From the NCBI RefSeq assembly GCF_964275005.1, contig NC_092702.1:35720316-35784315 (forward strand): DNA of 64,000 nt, in the 5' to 3' direction. This document shows, piece after piece, positions 24,501 through 33,264 of the stretch (positions within the stretch are counted from its first letter, which is position 1; the number at the start of each line of letters is the position of its first letter). The translations under genes and the position numbers were made by a program. Source of the stretch: Diadema setosum. Its lineage: Eukaryota > Echinodermata > Echinoidea > Diadematoida > Diadematidae. Below the pieces are notes generated by a model. That model did not search any database and was not told the origin of the DNA. It saw only the letters and a list, made by a program, of their open reading frames with translations.

Positions 24501-25247
24501 CAACAACAACAACAACAAAAAAAAAACATCTGGCGGACGGTAAAACAAGGTTCAGCCTCCGGTACCAGGGCTATAGTTTGGACTTTTTTATTTTCAAATC
24601 CTAAAGAAGAATGATGATCATTTTTTTAATACTGTCTCAGGCCTGCTCGTTGCTCGTTGGATGTAAAATACGATTGCCTCACGCACGAATCTAAACCATG
24701 ATTTAACAATTTACTGGCTTTTAATTTTACCGTTTTATGGTGATTATACGTTCTCCACAGATGGACACTGAAATAATTTTTTTTTTTCAGATTACAGATA
24801 AATTAGTTCCATACCAATCATCACTGAGCTCCATGATCCACTTGTCGATTGTGATATAAGATTTCAGAAGATGCTGAAATGGTAATCAATTTCAACAACT
24901 GGTGTTAGTTATAATCTATAATTTTTCTTGCTATACTGTACCATATGCATTTATTACTAAATGCGTTATTCAAAGCAAGCATGAACTTTATTCAAAAGGG
25001 ATAACGATTTCACATTAATTTTGTTGTCCGTTTTTCTGTCATCCTGCTTTATGCTTAGCTTTGCATGTGTAAAAATTGCTAATCTCTTTCCATATTTCCT
25101 CTCATCGATTTGACAGGTTTCATCTTCGATGTTACCAGATCCTATACTGTCGTCTTCGCGGCATTCGGGTCGATTCAAATCGTCGTTCTCGTCAATGTTC
25201 TTGTCTCAGAAATCTGTCGCAGAATAAACATGACAGGAGCAACATGA
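12525..25247 (+). CDS. SLC16 (monocarboxylate transporter)-like MFS transporter, 4 coding exons
   Basis: Coding exons 12525-12747, 22801-22941, 23262-24110 and 25117-25247 join in frame (all phase 1) to about 447 residues, normal for an MCT. Met 12525 is chosen because the frame is closed by a stop at 12504; a 3' splice site at about 12398 suggests the 5' UTR is spliced. TM1 begins DSWRYVIVLSKFTIMFLDAG; exon 2 carries TM2-3 (APLVHLLTRVVNVRALTVLG); exon 3 TM4-11 with the central cytosolic loop (VRPPTDISGLKQKEEEMKRE); exon 4 TM12 (VFAAFGSIQIVVLVNVLVSE). The order matches SLC16 proteins, which move monocarboxylates, thyroid hormone or other organic anions across the plasma membrane. The family's DG(S/G)WGW and TM5 YFxxRRxxA signatures are only weakly kept (YFPVSFVFYN), so substrate and proton coupling cannot be assigned. 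An aataaa lies at about 25619. Intron 1 is 10 kb and repeat-filled. Confidence 0.88.
13019..13155. mobile_element. Partial foldback element, cactctaagaaaa end
   Basis: Begins cactctaagaaaaaaaggtt after TA, the same end as the 17333-17748 hairpin element, followed by repeated aaatggttctc / aaatggttcc units. The complementary second arm is missing or decayed. Confidence 0.6.
13400..14460. promoter_or_regulatory. GC-rich promoter-like interval inside SLC16 intron 1
   Basis: CpG-rich core at 13420-13560 (gcgtacgcgtaaacgtacac, accgcggcggcatgcgccg) in an AT-rich intron, followed at 13733 by a candidate short first exon. Several words are shared with the GATD3 upstream and first-intron region: actgcaytgtag, taacgttag, agatctaacaataaca, and ttagcccgaMcagacgcYgtgcgg (2029 and 14057). 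This suggests a second transcription start or an old duplicate of such a region. Confidence 0.4.
13733..14610 (+). CDS. Candidate start of a nested gene (two short exons, uncertain)
   Basis: atg at 13733 opens ten codons (MAVITNLGEE) ending at a strong donor gag|gtaaga (13762). A good acceptor at 14544 opens 22 further in-frame codons (beginning GSGHTNMHRNQ) to a donor gca|gtacgt at 14610. I recognise no protein family and no downstream exon. The phase does not fit SLC16 exon 2, so it would be a separate transcript. Chance is not excluded. Confidence 0.25.
14662..15050. repeat. Minisatellite, unit about 92-99 bp, 4 copies
   Basis: Units start at 14662, 14761, 14853 and 14946, each beginning catYgatcagaatRaYagc, with gatagcccgttgacagcatc and agtcaagaatgagctg at matching places. 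Later copies contain stops in all three forward frames, so it is unlikely to be coding. Confidence 0.85.
15530..17250 (+). repeat. Old tandem duplication, unit about 1.19 kb
   Basis: 15530-15810 and 16715-16945 share a colinear series: agagaattRaa, tatttcaaa, ctgatgcacctcttg, tggtgttt, gaatgacaaat, gtgaacaaa, ttatRacaYgacaaat, cctcaRctttag. A second pair (atgcttgtgaaa then atccttgctcttttt) occurs at 16117 and 17047 at similar spacing. The two units are strongly diverged and no ORF is conserved. Confidence 0.55.
17333..17748. mobile_element. Foldback (hairpin) transposon, 416 bp
   Basis: Almost the whole element is one inverted repeat. It starts cattctaagaaaaaaaaagg and ends with ttctaagagtg; both flanks are TA. 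Each arm runs through gttcttttgagcaccatt, gctgagaac / cagtgctgagaacc and the gtcgctattgtgacagtg block; the middle is a chain of degenerate aaaggtgcccatgggcac units. No coding capacity. Related partial end at 13019. Confidence 0.88.
18408..18775 (+). repeat. Interspersed repeat (gacacccacgagtcat family) interrupted by a hairpin element
   Basis: 18408-18484 plus 18728-18770 match, as one continuous block, the reverse complement of 37130-37245: tcccacYagaccg, cacccacRagtcat, gacRttgaaaacRggtcca, atacagccca, then atgagttYgacactaggta. The intervening 18485-18727 is the foldback insertion. Confidence 0.75.
18485..18727. mobile_element. Foldback (hairpin) transposon, 243 bp, inserted into an older repeat
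   Basis: Ends cactcttaaaacatctgag and ctcggatgttttaagagtg are complementary, and complementarity continues inward through cagaactgacccggaactgg and gtgtgacccc. Its cactctta end resembles that of the 17333-17748 element. The copy of the host repeat at 37.1-37.25 kb shows the uninterrupted target. Confidence 0.88.
18776..19738. other. Intronic sequence without recognised features
   Basis: Only low-complexity runs (catgatac repeats near 18840-18870, ac-rich 18870-18910, a T-run near 19352) are visible within SLC16 intron 1. Confidence 0.4.
19739..22700 (-). mobile_element. Fossil Ty3/Gypsy-type LTR retrotransposon body
   Basis: On the minus strand, pieces of a pol region follow in family order: reverse transcriptase (about 22.7 to 21.8 kb), RNase H-like (about 21.4 to 21.0 kb), integrase (about 20.9 to 20.1 kb), then a short tail. 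No gag, protease or flanking LTRs could be recognised, so it is an incomplete copy. It is broken in many places and clearly old. It lies antisense within intron 1 of the SLC16-like gene and carries a short AT-rich insertion near 20960-21000. Confidence 0.85.
24111..25116 (+). other. SLC16-like intron 3 with a degenerate duplicated repeat
   Basis: Two diverged phrases with the same order (tggcggccattttggatat...gattttgactcggcacc at about 24136-24212, and tggccattttttagcgtcca...tcggagtcagcacc at about 24389-24468) suggest a decayed repeat pair about 255 bp apart. An aac/a-rich run lies at 24488-24530. Confidence 0.4.
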
Positions 25248-26060
25248 ATTCTGAATGAAGCTGTGAGCATGTCTTTCTTTTTAGAGGAAAACTGCACAGT
25301 GAATCTATAGAGAAACCTCCTTCAGAGGACAGTGATTGAAGGAAAAACAAAGTGTAAGCCTTAGTTTCACCATCATGTCCTAGACCCCCGTTCTCCCCGA
25401 TGCGATCCATGCATATCCCGATCCATCAGATTGGGGAAAAGCGGCAAAAATGTACAGGGATCGGTTGAAAGTGGAAGAATCGCGGCAGCAGCGTTGTAAC
25501 GACAGAGCAAAAGCCGTCATCTTTTTTTCTCTTCTTGCAGATCGGCAGGAAATTGTGAATACATTTAAAATTTCTGTACTATTGAGGAAATGAAGAAAAT
25601 ATCAATGTAAGTCTTTGAAATAAAAAACAACATAAACTATTTGAGCAAAATACATTGTAAAAATATGTAATCAAAATTGAGCCTCAATGATGAAGACATC
25701 CACGAAAATATCCCACTAATATGTTGCATGATTTTGAATTGATACTAATAGTAGATTTGGTTTTTGTTTTTCATCTTGTTACTTACGTTTTTTAAACGCA
25801 CAAAAAGTTACATGTATTAATTCCCTTGGTTCCATGACATTTGCTCCTGCGACAATTGCCTCCATGAAATATCTGCACGCTGAGTCAATATAAAACCTAT
25901 CCACAAACGTAACTTTAACCCTAATCCTCACATCAAACTGAACCTAGAACCCTATCACAACTCAAACCTAAGCCCTTGGAGAAAATAAGACCGGAGCAAT
26001 TTTAGCAGGAGCAAATATCGTGTCACTGTCTATACGACAGTTAACAGATGCAAGACTTAA
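25248..26060. other. Probable 3' UTR of the SLC16-like gene and intergenic DNA
   Basis: An aataaa hexamer at about 25619 could end the transcript about 370 nt after the stop. A short phrase repeat (aaccctaatcc / cctagaaccctat) lies near 25915-25950. No gene is seen. Confidence 0.4.
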
Positions 26061-26334
26061 AAGCTCTGGATCATGATCTCACCCCAAAACGGACAAAAAA
26101 GTAAAAACAGCTATGGAAAACCTCAACGTAAACTCATACTTAACGAATACAAGCATTCTATAGGACACAAGACGCCCCAATATGTACTTCCTCCCAAAAT
26201 CCACAAACCCAACAACCCGGGTTGTGCGTGCCCCACCGTGCAAATTTCAAGACTCCTTGACTTCCATACCTTCTCCCCCTGGTCGAAAAGTTATCTGTAA
26301 AAGGACACCGATTTTCTCAATCACAAAAACGACT

Positions 26335-26545
26335 TGAATTTGACTCAGAACCCCCTCCCCCAGAAAGCATGCTCGTTTTTATGTTTTTTTGTAATTGTTA
26401 ATTTGCTTTGATTGATTTGTTAACTGTTGTGTTGTTCTTGTTGTTGCTGTAACACTGTACTCACGGCCTAAAACAGCCTCACCTGACTGATCGAGGGCAT
26501 TTTATCCCGTGATTAAATAAAATAAAACAAACAAACAAACAACCA
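26335..26545 (+). mobile_element. LINE-type 3' tail nested in the Penelope-like element
   Basis: Non-coding sequence ending gtgattaaataaaataaaac followed by (aaac)n interrupts the Penelope reverse transcriptase between KDTDFLNHKN and NVTSLYANN. The preceding tcacggcctaaaacagcctc and gagggcattttatccc look like a CR1/L2-type LINE 3' UTR. Family assignment is tentative. Confidence 0.5.
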
Positions 26546-27274
26546 ACGTAACTTCTCTGTACGCGAACAACCCCCCCCCCCCCCCCACAATGAGGGCATC
26601 AAAGCATTATCGAAACGCCCTCAACGCGCCCGAATGAACCCCCACCCCCACCGACCAGCTCATTCACTTGCTTGAACTTGTACCGTCCAACAATTTCCAG
26701 TTCAACGGCAACACTATTTGCAAATAAAGGGTACCGCCTGACCACCATGGGCACCCCTGCTGCCCCATCATATGCCAACATCTTCATTGGGGAGATAGAG
26801 GCAAAGCTACTGCATCTAACAAACGCCATCTTCCCGAACTCATGGAAACGATACATCGATGGCGTCATGATTATTCTTCTGGACGCAATGCTCCCAATCT
26901 CTAGCACAATTCCAAAAACACAGTGAATGCCCTCCATTCCAAAATCAAATTCACCTCTGAGTCATCCCCCGATTGTGTCAACTTCCTTGACCTAAAAGTC
27001 CTCTCAGACGACGGAACTCTCCAGACAGAGTTATATTCCACACCAACGGACTCCCACACATTCCTCCCTCCCTCCTCACGTCACCCCCAACATGATTATT
27101 GTGTTCAAAAGCATGCCCTTATGTCAGGTCCTTAGAATCAAACGTAACTGTTCTCAACCCGAAAGTACTGTCAAACATCTCAAAGACCTCCAACACTATT
27201 TTGACAGGTATAATTACTCTCCCTAACAAACTGGAAAATCGTCAGAGTTCGCTCCATCCCTCGTTCTGAACTAT

Positions 27275-27282
27275 TTGATCAA

Positions 27283-27338
<56 letters not shown>
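27275..27338. repeat. (AAAG)n microsatellite
   Basis: About 14 uninterrupted aaag units at 27281-27338. Confidence 0.95.
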
Positions 27339-27427
27339 ATGACCCCCTTGGAAAGGATCCCATTCTTCTTAACATATACAGTCCCGCCACCGCCAAACTA
27401 CACAAAATTCTCAAACAAGAACAAGAA

Positions 27428-27634
27428 CAACAACAACAACAACAACAACAACATCAACAGTGGCGGATCGGGAGGGGGGGGGGTGCAACCGGCGCACGCC
27501 CCCCCTTTATTTTTCGTAAAAAACCAAAGAAATAAAAAGAAAAACAATGAAATGAAACCCGGAAGTGGCTCCAGAAATATTAGTCACGCCCCCCCCCCCC
27601 CTTTACAGAATTCCTGGATCCGCCCCTGATCAAT

Positions 27635-27666
<32 letters not shown>
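27428..27666. repeat. (CAA)n microsatellite split by a MITE
   Basis: (caa)n at 27428-27453 and again at 27636-27666, separated by the MITE at 27458-27628. The two halves look like one tract interrupted by the insertion. Confidence 0.85.
27458..27628 (+). mobile_element. hAT-like MITE (cagtggcggatc...ggatccgcccctg), copy 2
   Basis: 171 bp with the same ends and aaaccaaagaaataaaaaga core as the other copies. Flanked by the direct repeat ATCAA. Inserted into a (caa)n tract. Confidence 0.85.
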
Positions 27667-27729
27667 AGCCCTGGAGCAATCAGGTTCACTGTCCGAGATA
27701 CTTTCGGATCCCCCGTTGGTTGCATTTCG

Positions 27730-28999
27730 ACGCCCTCGCTCCCTCCGCGACCTGCTAACATTCTCTGGCGAACCAAAACCTGACCAGCCAATAATGATAC
27801 ACCCAACAAGCGGAAAACTCTCCCCTATATATATAGAGTATAATAGGGCCTACATTTCAACCAGCCCGACCACTCATTGACAACATAACGATTACCGGCA
27901 TCAAGACAATTAGAATGAAATCCCGCCAAATAATTGTCCACAGAGAATCCTTCTGGATCAAGAAACTGAAAATACTGACCCTTAATGGTATTAATGTTGA
28001 CCAATGAACCCCACACAGTCCCTTCACAACCCCCATCACTTTGACTTCAGACTTATAACAGGATACTCAGCTCAGGTTTTGACCACACAGTCCCTTCACA
28101 ACCCCCATCACTTTGACTTCAGACTTATAACAGGATACTCAGCTCAGGTTTTGACCACACAGGAGATATAGATAAATACAGGTAAAACACTCGAGTACAC
28201 TTACTTTAGATACAATATTAGACTGTTGTATTATTGATTATTGATGAGTAATGAGTTGATCTCATTATGAATGATACGGGTAATGGTATATGATAGATTA
28301 CCTATTTTTTTTTTTTTTTTGGGGGGGGGGGTTGATATGATATGTTTGATTGTAAAATCGTACCCTTAATATGAAAATATGGTTATTGTAATTTAATGTT
28401 ACATATTGTAATATTTTGTTGACAGAAGATGATTAAACTGCTGTGATGCAGGGCGTCACAATATGAATTATTCACGCCCCAGGTAATTTCACAGAAATGT
28501 TATTGTTGTTAGTACATTTGATTTAAAAGTTGATATATTTTGTTTATATATATAAGTTGTTTATAAGGTATTATGTATTCTTGGTAATATCTTAATATAT
28601 TTGATCAATATAGTGTCATATTCATAATATTCATGTATGTATGCATTATGTGTATGTATGTATGCATTATAGGCATAAATATATACGATGCATTATGTAC
28701 ACTGTATATATGCATATGTGTATACATATGTGTTACGCCGATGATTGTAACCATGTTTAGAATGGTGGTAAAGTATGATTATCATATTTCGAAAGTTTGA
28801 TATTTGAATTGAATTTATGTTTTTGGTTTTTTGGGGGGGATGCTGTATTATGTTTCTGTTGATGAGATGATGGTAGATTGTATTTTTTATGCTGAAGTAA
28901 ATGATTGATTTATGTAAAGGTAATATTTAAAAAAAGATTGATATAGTTATTATTATTATTACATTATACGATATTGCGCTACATAATATTCAACTTATT
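27730..28999. other. Non-coding, with a 72-bp tandem duplication
   Basis: 28014-28084 and 28085-28157 are near-identical direct copies of about 72 bp beginning cacacagtcccttcacaacc. The rest is AT-rich with tatgta-rich runs at 28630-28730. It may be the 3' part of the Penelope-like element, given the hammerhead-like motif that follows. Confidence 0.5.
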
Positions 29000-29080
29000 A
29001 CATCATGGCACATTATGCCATCTACCATCTTGGTAGATCCTGATGAAGGCCATGTCAGGCCGAAAGCTCGATTAATAGGG
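28999..29080 (+). ncRNA. Hammerhead-like motif (Penelope-type)
   Basis: cctgatgaaggcc atgtca ggccgaaa at 29039-29065 has the CUGANGA box, a GGCC/GGCC stem II and the GAAA box of hammerhead ribozymes. A perfect 8-bp hairpin, atctaccatcttggtagat, lies immediately before it. An extra A separates CUGAUGA from stem II and I could not close canonical stems I and III, so activity is doubtful. Penelope-like elements are known to carry hammerhead motifs, and a remnant of one lies upstream on the same strand. Confidence 0.45.
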
Positions 29081-29640
29081 AAACGAAGAGAGCAACGTCC
29101 GCCTCCAATCTGATTTTTCTCACTAAATGCTATCCACAATGAGGCACCGTGTACGTTTCGGGCAGGAACGATCTCTCTCTATGTGTGTATATATATATAT
29201 AATACCGTATGTCCCAAAAAATTACAACGGTACCCTCCGCAATGATAGCTTTAAAAATATTGAATCAATCTAAATACAAATTCAGGGTATGAAACTATAC
29301 CTCATTGCCCACATCTTACAGAAAACTCCATTCGATTTGCTTCAGTAGTCAAAGAGAAATGAGGAATTTTGTGGTGACGGGAATCTCTTCCCTCCAAGTT
29401 CTGTCTATTGTATTCACACACAAGATCATCGAAGTGCTAAACTTGGAAGAATCAGACTCATGACATGCTTTACAACAATCCACATTTCTCTGTGACCGCT
29501 TATAACCAAATCGAATGGGGTTTTCTGCAAAATAGAGCTAAAATGATATATTTTAAGACCTTGAAGTAGCATTTAGACAATTTAATCATATTGGGTGTTA
29601 TCAATTCGAAAATCTGATTGTAATTTTTTTGGGGGACATA

Positions 29641-29649
29641 CTGTATATA

Positions 29650-29705
<56 letters not shown>
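29641..29705. repeat. (TA)n microsatellite, left half
   Basis: About 24 ta units. The run resumes at 31157 after the TG...CA insert at 29706-31156. Confidence 0.95.
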
Positions 29706-29708
<3 letters not shown>

Positions 29709-31153
29709 AACAAAATGATATTTATTTTGTGTTGTGTGTAGTGCATTTCATTTGGAATTTGTGCGAAACCATTTTTTGTGCGAAATTTGTTCATAGAAAT
29801 TCAGTAACACAATGTAGTCGTGGTTACTTTGTGCTGATTTATACATGTAACAAGCTATGCATTCTAAAAGAGTGTTTGAATTGTTCCTTTAAGTCAGTCT
29901 TCTGTATTGATGATTATTGTCAATTAGTGGTTTTTGTGGAGATTCAGATAGTGATAAAAAGTATGGATGATAAGTGCAGCGATAATTCCTACAGTAAGTT
30001 CAAAGTTGTGTTACAGAGGTTTGACACATACATTTTAGCATTGTGTGTGTGTATACGTGTGTATACAGGTTGGCCATATGACACATTTTAGACAATTAAC
30101 GTCAATTAATTAGTAAACATGATCAGTTATGGGACTGAATATGGTGTTGATGTTTGATTAAAATAATTTCAATCAAACTGTGAAGAGTTTAAAGGGATAG
30201 CTTAACTCTGTGTAAAATAAAGTAAGAATAAAGGAAATTTTAGGAGAAATTAATAACCATGCCTATAATAATTCAGCACAGGTACTATTAGCTACCTCAT
30301 TTTTCATTCAACAAATGCTGTGCTAAATTTACACTTGTACGCTACTCTGCTCATAGTCTCAGAGCTCGGCAGCGAAGAGGAGATGTTTATCCTCGGGATA
30401 TCATTATGTGTCTGTCGTGTGCTCGGTACGAGTTGTGAATGTGAGTATGTACACACTATACCTGTTGATAAGCAGTATGTACACAGTATACCTATTAATA
30501 AACAAGGTGGTGTTCTGGTGCATCGCCTCTGAAGGTGTGATGCATTCGTGTTCAATATAAGATAAGTACTGGTTGGAATGAATGCTGGTGAGACGTAGGA
30601 TGGGAACCGGTGGTTCTGCCGCAGAAGACAACTCGTCCAGCAGCCTTTGCGAGCATTCTCGAGCGGGCTTTGCTGCACCGTGGGATAACTGAGTATCTTG
30701 GACAGACGTCGGAGAACGAAGTTCAGAACTTTGGAAGGAACAAGTACGTCCGACGTACTTCCAGAACAGACGTCGGAGAACGAAGTTCAGAACTTTGGAA
30801 GGAACAAGTACGTCCAACGTACTTCCAGAACTGACGTCGGAGAACGAAGTACAGTACTTTGAAAATGAAAAGTACAAACGACGTACTTCCAGGGCGAACG
30901 TCGGAGGACGACGTACTCTAGAAACGACGTCGGAAGTGAGAGAGAAAATTCACTTGTCAGTGTGTTGGGTGAATTAGATATGAGAGTGAGAATGTGCCGT
31001 TGAATCAGATGGTGTGAAGTGCAAGGTGTAGACTGGTGACGTACAAGTGGTAGGAAACTTAAGGTTTTATCCTCTTCAATAGAGTGATCGTATATTTCGA
31101 TCAAACGGACGGTCGGCTCGGTCTGCGTAAGTGCCAAGGCCCCGTTGTTCGCT

Positions 31154-31156
<3 letters not shown>
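29706..31156. mobile_element. Probable solo LTR (about 1.45 kb) inside a (TA)n microsatellite
   Basis: The segment begins tgtaacaaaatg and ends cgttgttcgctaca, that is TG...CA, and both flanks are (TA)n, as if one microsatellite had been split. An internal aataaa lies at about 30497, and there is no convincing ORF. A 64-bp tandem repeat occupies 30703-30930. These are hallmarks of a solo LTR, but no second LTR or internal region is present to confirm it or fix the family. Confidence 0.5.
30703..30935. repeat. 64-bp tandem repeat, about 3.5 copies
   Basis: cgtcggagaacgaagt recurs at 30707, 30771 and 30835 and in degenerate form at 30899, an exact 64-bp period. Each unit holds two dyads, aagttcagaacttt and gtacgtccgacgtac. 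Confidence 0.9.

Positions 31157-31206
<50 letters not shown>
31157..31206. repeat. (TA)n microsatellite, right half
   Basis: About 25 ta units directly following the TG...CA segment. Confidence 0.95.
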
Positions 31207-31214
<8 letters not shown>

Positions 31215-31249
31215 ATGATAGAAAACGAAGAATCAAAAAATAAACTAGT

Positions 31250-31345
31250 AATGCATTATTTCGCCAATAAAGAATGAGTTTATTGTCCTCAAAATTTCGG
31301 TGGCCTCCACCTTCTTCAGGAGTCTCGACAGGGAATGACGGTACC
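31250..31345 (-). ncRNA. Second hammerhead-like motif (retroelement 3' end)
   Basis: On the minus strand, cctgaagaaggtggaggcca continues to ccgaaa (about 31319-31294), again a CUGANGA box, GGTGG/CCACC stem II and GAAA box, with the same extra A as at 29 kb. Followed by gaggacaataaactc, which looks like a retroelement 3' end. Confidence 0.35.
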
Positions 31346-31479
31346 GTCCCCGTCGACTGCTGAAACAGACGATTTATATATCCATATACACATAAAACAT
31401 AGGCACTGATTTGATCCGATTGTATTTTAATCCGTTTTATTTCATTATATCATTTTTCTAACTACAATGCAAACAATGA

Positions 31480-31690
31480 GTTTTGACATTTGCGGTTTCA
31501 ACGCGTGACATTTGCGGGTAATTCTGGGATCAACCTTCACCCACACACCAAGTTTCATCCCATCAAACAGACAGACGGACAGACAAACAAACGTTGATCA
31601 AATTTTGTGTTATATGTGTTATATGACATCTGTGGCTAATCAGATTTTGACATTTGTGTTTGACATGTGATGGTAATTTTGACATATTTA
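31480..31690 (-). repeat. Single diverged unit of the 9.1-9.75 kb repeat
   Basis: Reverse complement shares gatcaacgtttgtttgtctg, gatgaaacttggtg, ttgatcccagaattacccgc and caaatgtcaaaa with the 9250-9590 units. Confidence 0.7.
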
Positions 31691-31806
31691 ACAACAATAA
31701 CAAGCGCAGGGGATATGGATAGAAAAATATTTACAAAGGGGACAAAAACAAAAACAATCACAATAAACAATCTCAAAGATAAGAAAAAAGAAAGAAAAAG
31801 TGAAAT

Positions 31807-31868
31807 ATTCATAATGTTTCTGTTAGAAATGGAAAAATAAATGAATGAATGAATGAATGAATGAGTGA
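31807..31868. repeat. (AATG)n microsatellite
   Basis: About six consecutive gaat/aatg units at 31838-31866 following an A/G-rich stretch. Confidence 0.7.
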
Positions 31869-32077
31869 ATACACTATTGAGTACATGTACCACAGAACTT
31901 GAACCCTATTTTCCAGTTCGATTGACTGTCGAATGCTATAGAGCTTTATGTAATCAGTACGTGAGGAGAAAATCTCTTTGGCTAGTAGTTATCAATACCG
32001 CGTGTCATTGTGCCCTCTTCAGATTGGCACTTGAAAGGTGTGCACCGTCTTCATCATCGTAAGTCAGTACAGTGGCG

Positions 32078-32205
32078 CATGGCCACCGAACTAAAACATA
32101 GTGGAATGCGTGTTCACCCAGGAAATACGCAGCCACCAAAACTTGCTACCACCGCCATTTTGATAAGGCAATTTTTCCTTATATGGAGTGCACGCTATGT
32201 GGATC
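32078..32205 (+). repeat. Left copy of a long-range inverted repeat (partner 36150-36290)
   Basis: gcgcatggcc, accgaactaaaac, atagtggaatgcgtgt and ggcaatttttccttatatgg followed by agtgcacg all recur, in order, in the reverse complement of 36150-36290. The middle part is diverged. Confidence 0.7.
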
Positions 32206-32361
32206 CAACCCACAGATATGATCCAACCACTCTCTCATTTTTGATTGTTCATGCACGCGTCATATCGCGCACCCCACCCCCACTTCCTCATCAATCGCGC
32301 ACACAGTGGTAACACGGGAGGTACTTAGTATATGGTATGATCAAGGAGGTATGTTCAATTC

Positions 32362-32585
32362 GGTGTAATAATGGCATAGATAAAAATGGCAGTGGTAAAA
32401 ATGGCAGAGGTGAAAATGTCAGAGGTAATAATGGCAGAGGTAAATAATTAAGACAGTGGTACAAATGTCAGAGGTAAAGTTGTCAGTGGTCGAAATGTCA
32501 GTGGTCAAAATGCCAGAGATAAAAATGTCATTGATAAAAATTTAGTCGTAGAAATGCAAGATGACGAGGTAAAAGTGACAGAGAT
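32362..32585 (+). repeat. 15-bp minisatellite (ggtaaaaatggcaga), left arm of an inverted pair
   Basis: About 13 degenerate units of RgtaaaaatgKcaga. The reverse complement of the same unit fills 34136-34297. Confidence 0.85.
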
Positions 32586-32661
32586 TTTATTTTCCTTCAT
32601 GTTTCTGACACCTTTCTAGCAATACGCGCTTTTCGTGCCTTCTCCTGAAATAATTAAAGCA

Positions 32662-33112
32662 CGGGGGAGACCAGGGAGAAATGGGACACGGGGAGAAATA
32701 TAAACTCATGTATATAAGTTGAAAAATGGTCGGCAAGTCAACAATCCAATCATATCAGTATGAGCCTCGGTACACTTGAAAAAGGACATATTGACTACCA
32801 TACAGCTCTCATGACAGGTATCTTGTCAGTAAAATATCAAACTTAGATGTCGTAGGATCTACTATGTTAATAGGTATTTTAATAAGTGTGCAAACTTCTG
32901 AAAATAAAATTGCGTGATAACAGACATACAGGTATGAAAAATTGGCAGGGATCTTTTACTGTTTTTGTTATCACTGGGAGAAATTTAATAGGGCATAGTG
33001 TTACATTTCTCCCCGCAGCACATGTAAATCCTACTTTGGTCATGATGGTTATCTAATTTCTCTCCAGGTTGTCTCATTTCTCAGCGCTTGATGTCCCATT
33101 TCCCCCAAAAAT
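32662..33112. repeat. Imperfect palindrome, gggagaaatgggaca / tgtcccatttccccc ends
   Basis: gggagaccagggagaaatgg at 32666 and cttgatgtcccatttccccc at 33090 are roughly complementary, with further pairs (ggggagaaat near 32694 with atttctcccc near 33005). About 450 bp without an ORF, suggesting a decayed MITE between the minisatellite arms. Confidence 0.5.
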
Positions 33113-33223
33113 TAGGGGTTAAACAAATCATTAATTATACAAAAATGTTATATATATATATAAATATGGGTATCACAAAATGCTCTACTAATGTTCCTAC
33201 ACTCCTGTGCTACATATTCTCTC

Positions 33224-33226
<3 letters not shown>

Positions 33227-33262
<36 letters not shown>
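33227..33262. repeat. Poly(A) run of about 35 bases
   Basis: Uninterrupted A-run directly followed by tcgtgtgaaaatattcactc, possibly the tail or edge of a decayed repeat with cactcttaaa / gagtgaatttt phrases to 33370. Confidence 0.9.

Positions 33263-33264
<2 letters not shown>

Larger units (their letters stand above)
26080..27350 (+). mobile_element. Penelope-like retroelement remnant
   Basis: Plus-strand fragments show Penelope-type reverse transcriptase signatures in order: YVLPPKIHKPNNPG (about 26196-26237), NVTSLYANN (about 26545), NEGIKAL and PTDQLIHLLELVL (26590-26690), MGTPAAPSYANIFIGEIEAK (from 26748) with WKRYIDGVMI, IKFTSESSPDCVNFLDLKV (from 26941) and a TELYSTPTDSHTFL block to 27080. 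The second catalytic Asp position reads YIDG rather than YIDD, and several frame breaks show it is dead. A LINE-type tail is nested inside (26335-26545). Confidence 0.7.

Noticed and set aside
27283-27338. CRISPR-like or coding repeat
   Set aside because: Simple (aaag)n microsatellite; no spacer structure, and CRISPR arrays are not expected in an animal nuclear genome.
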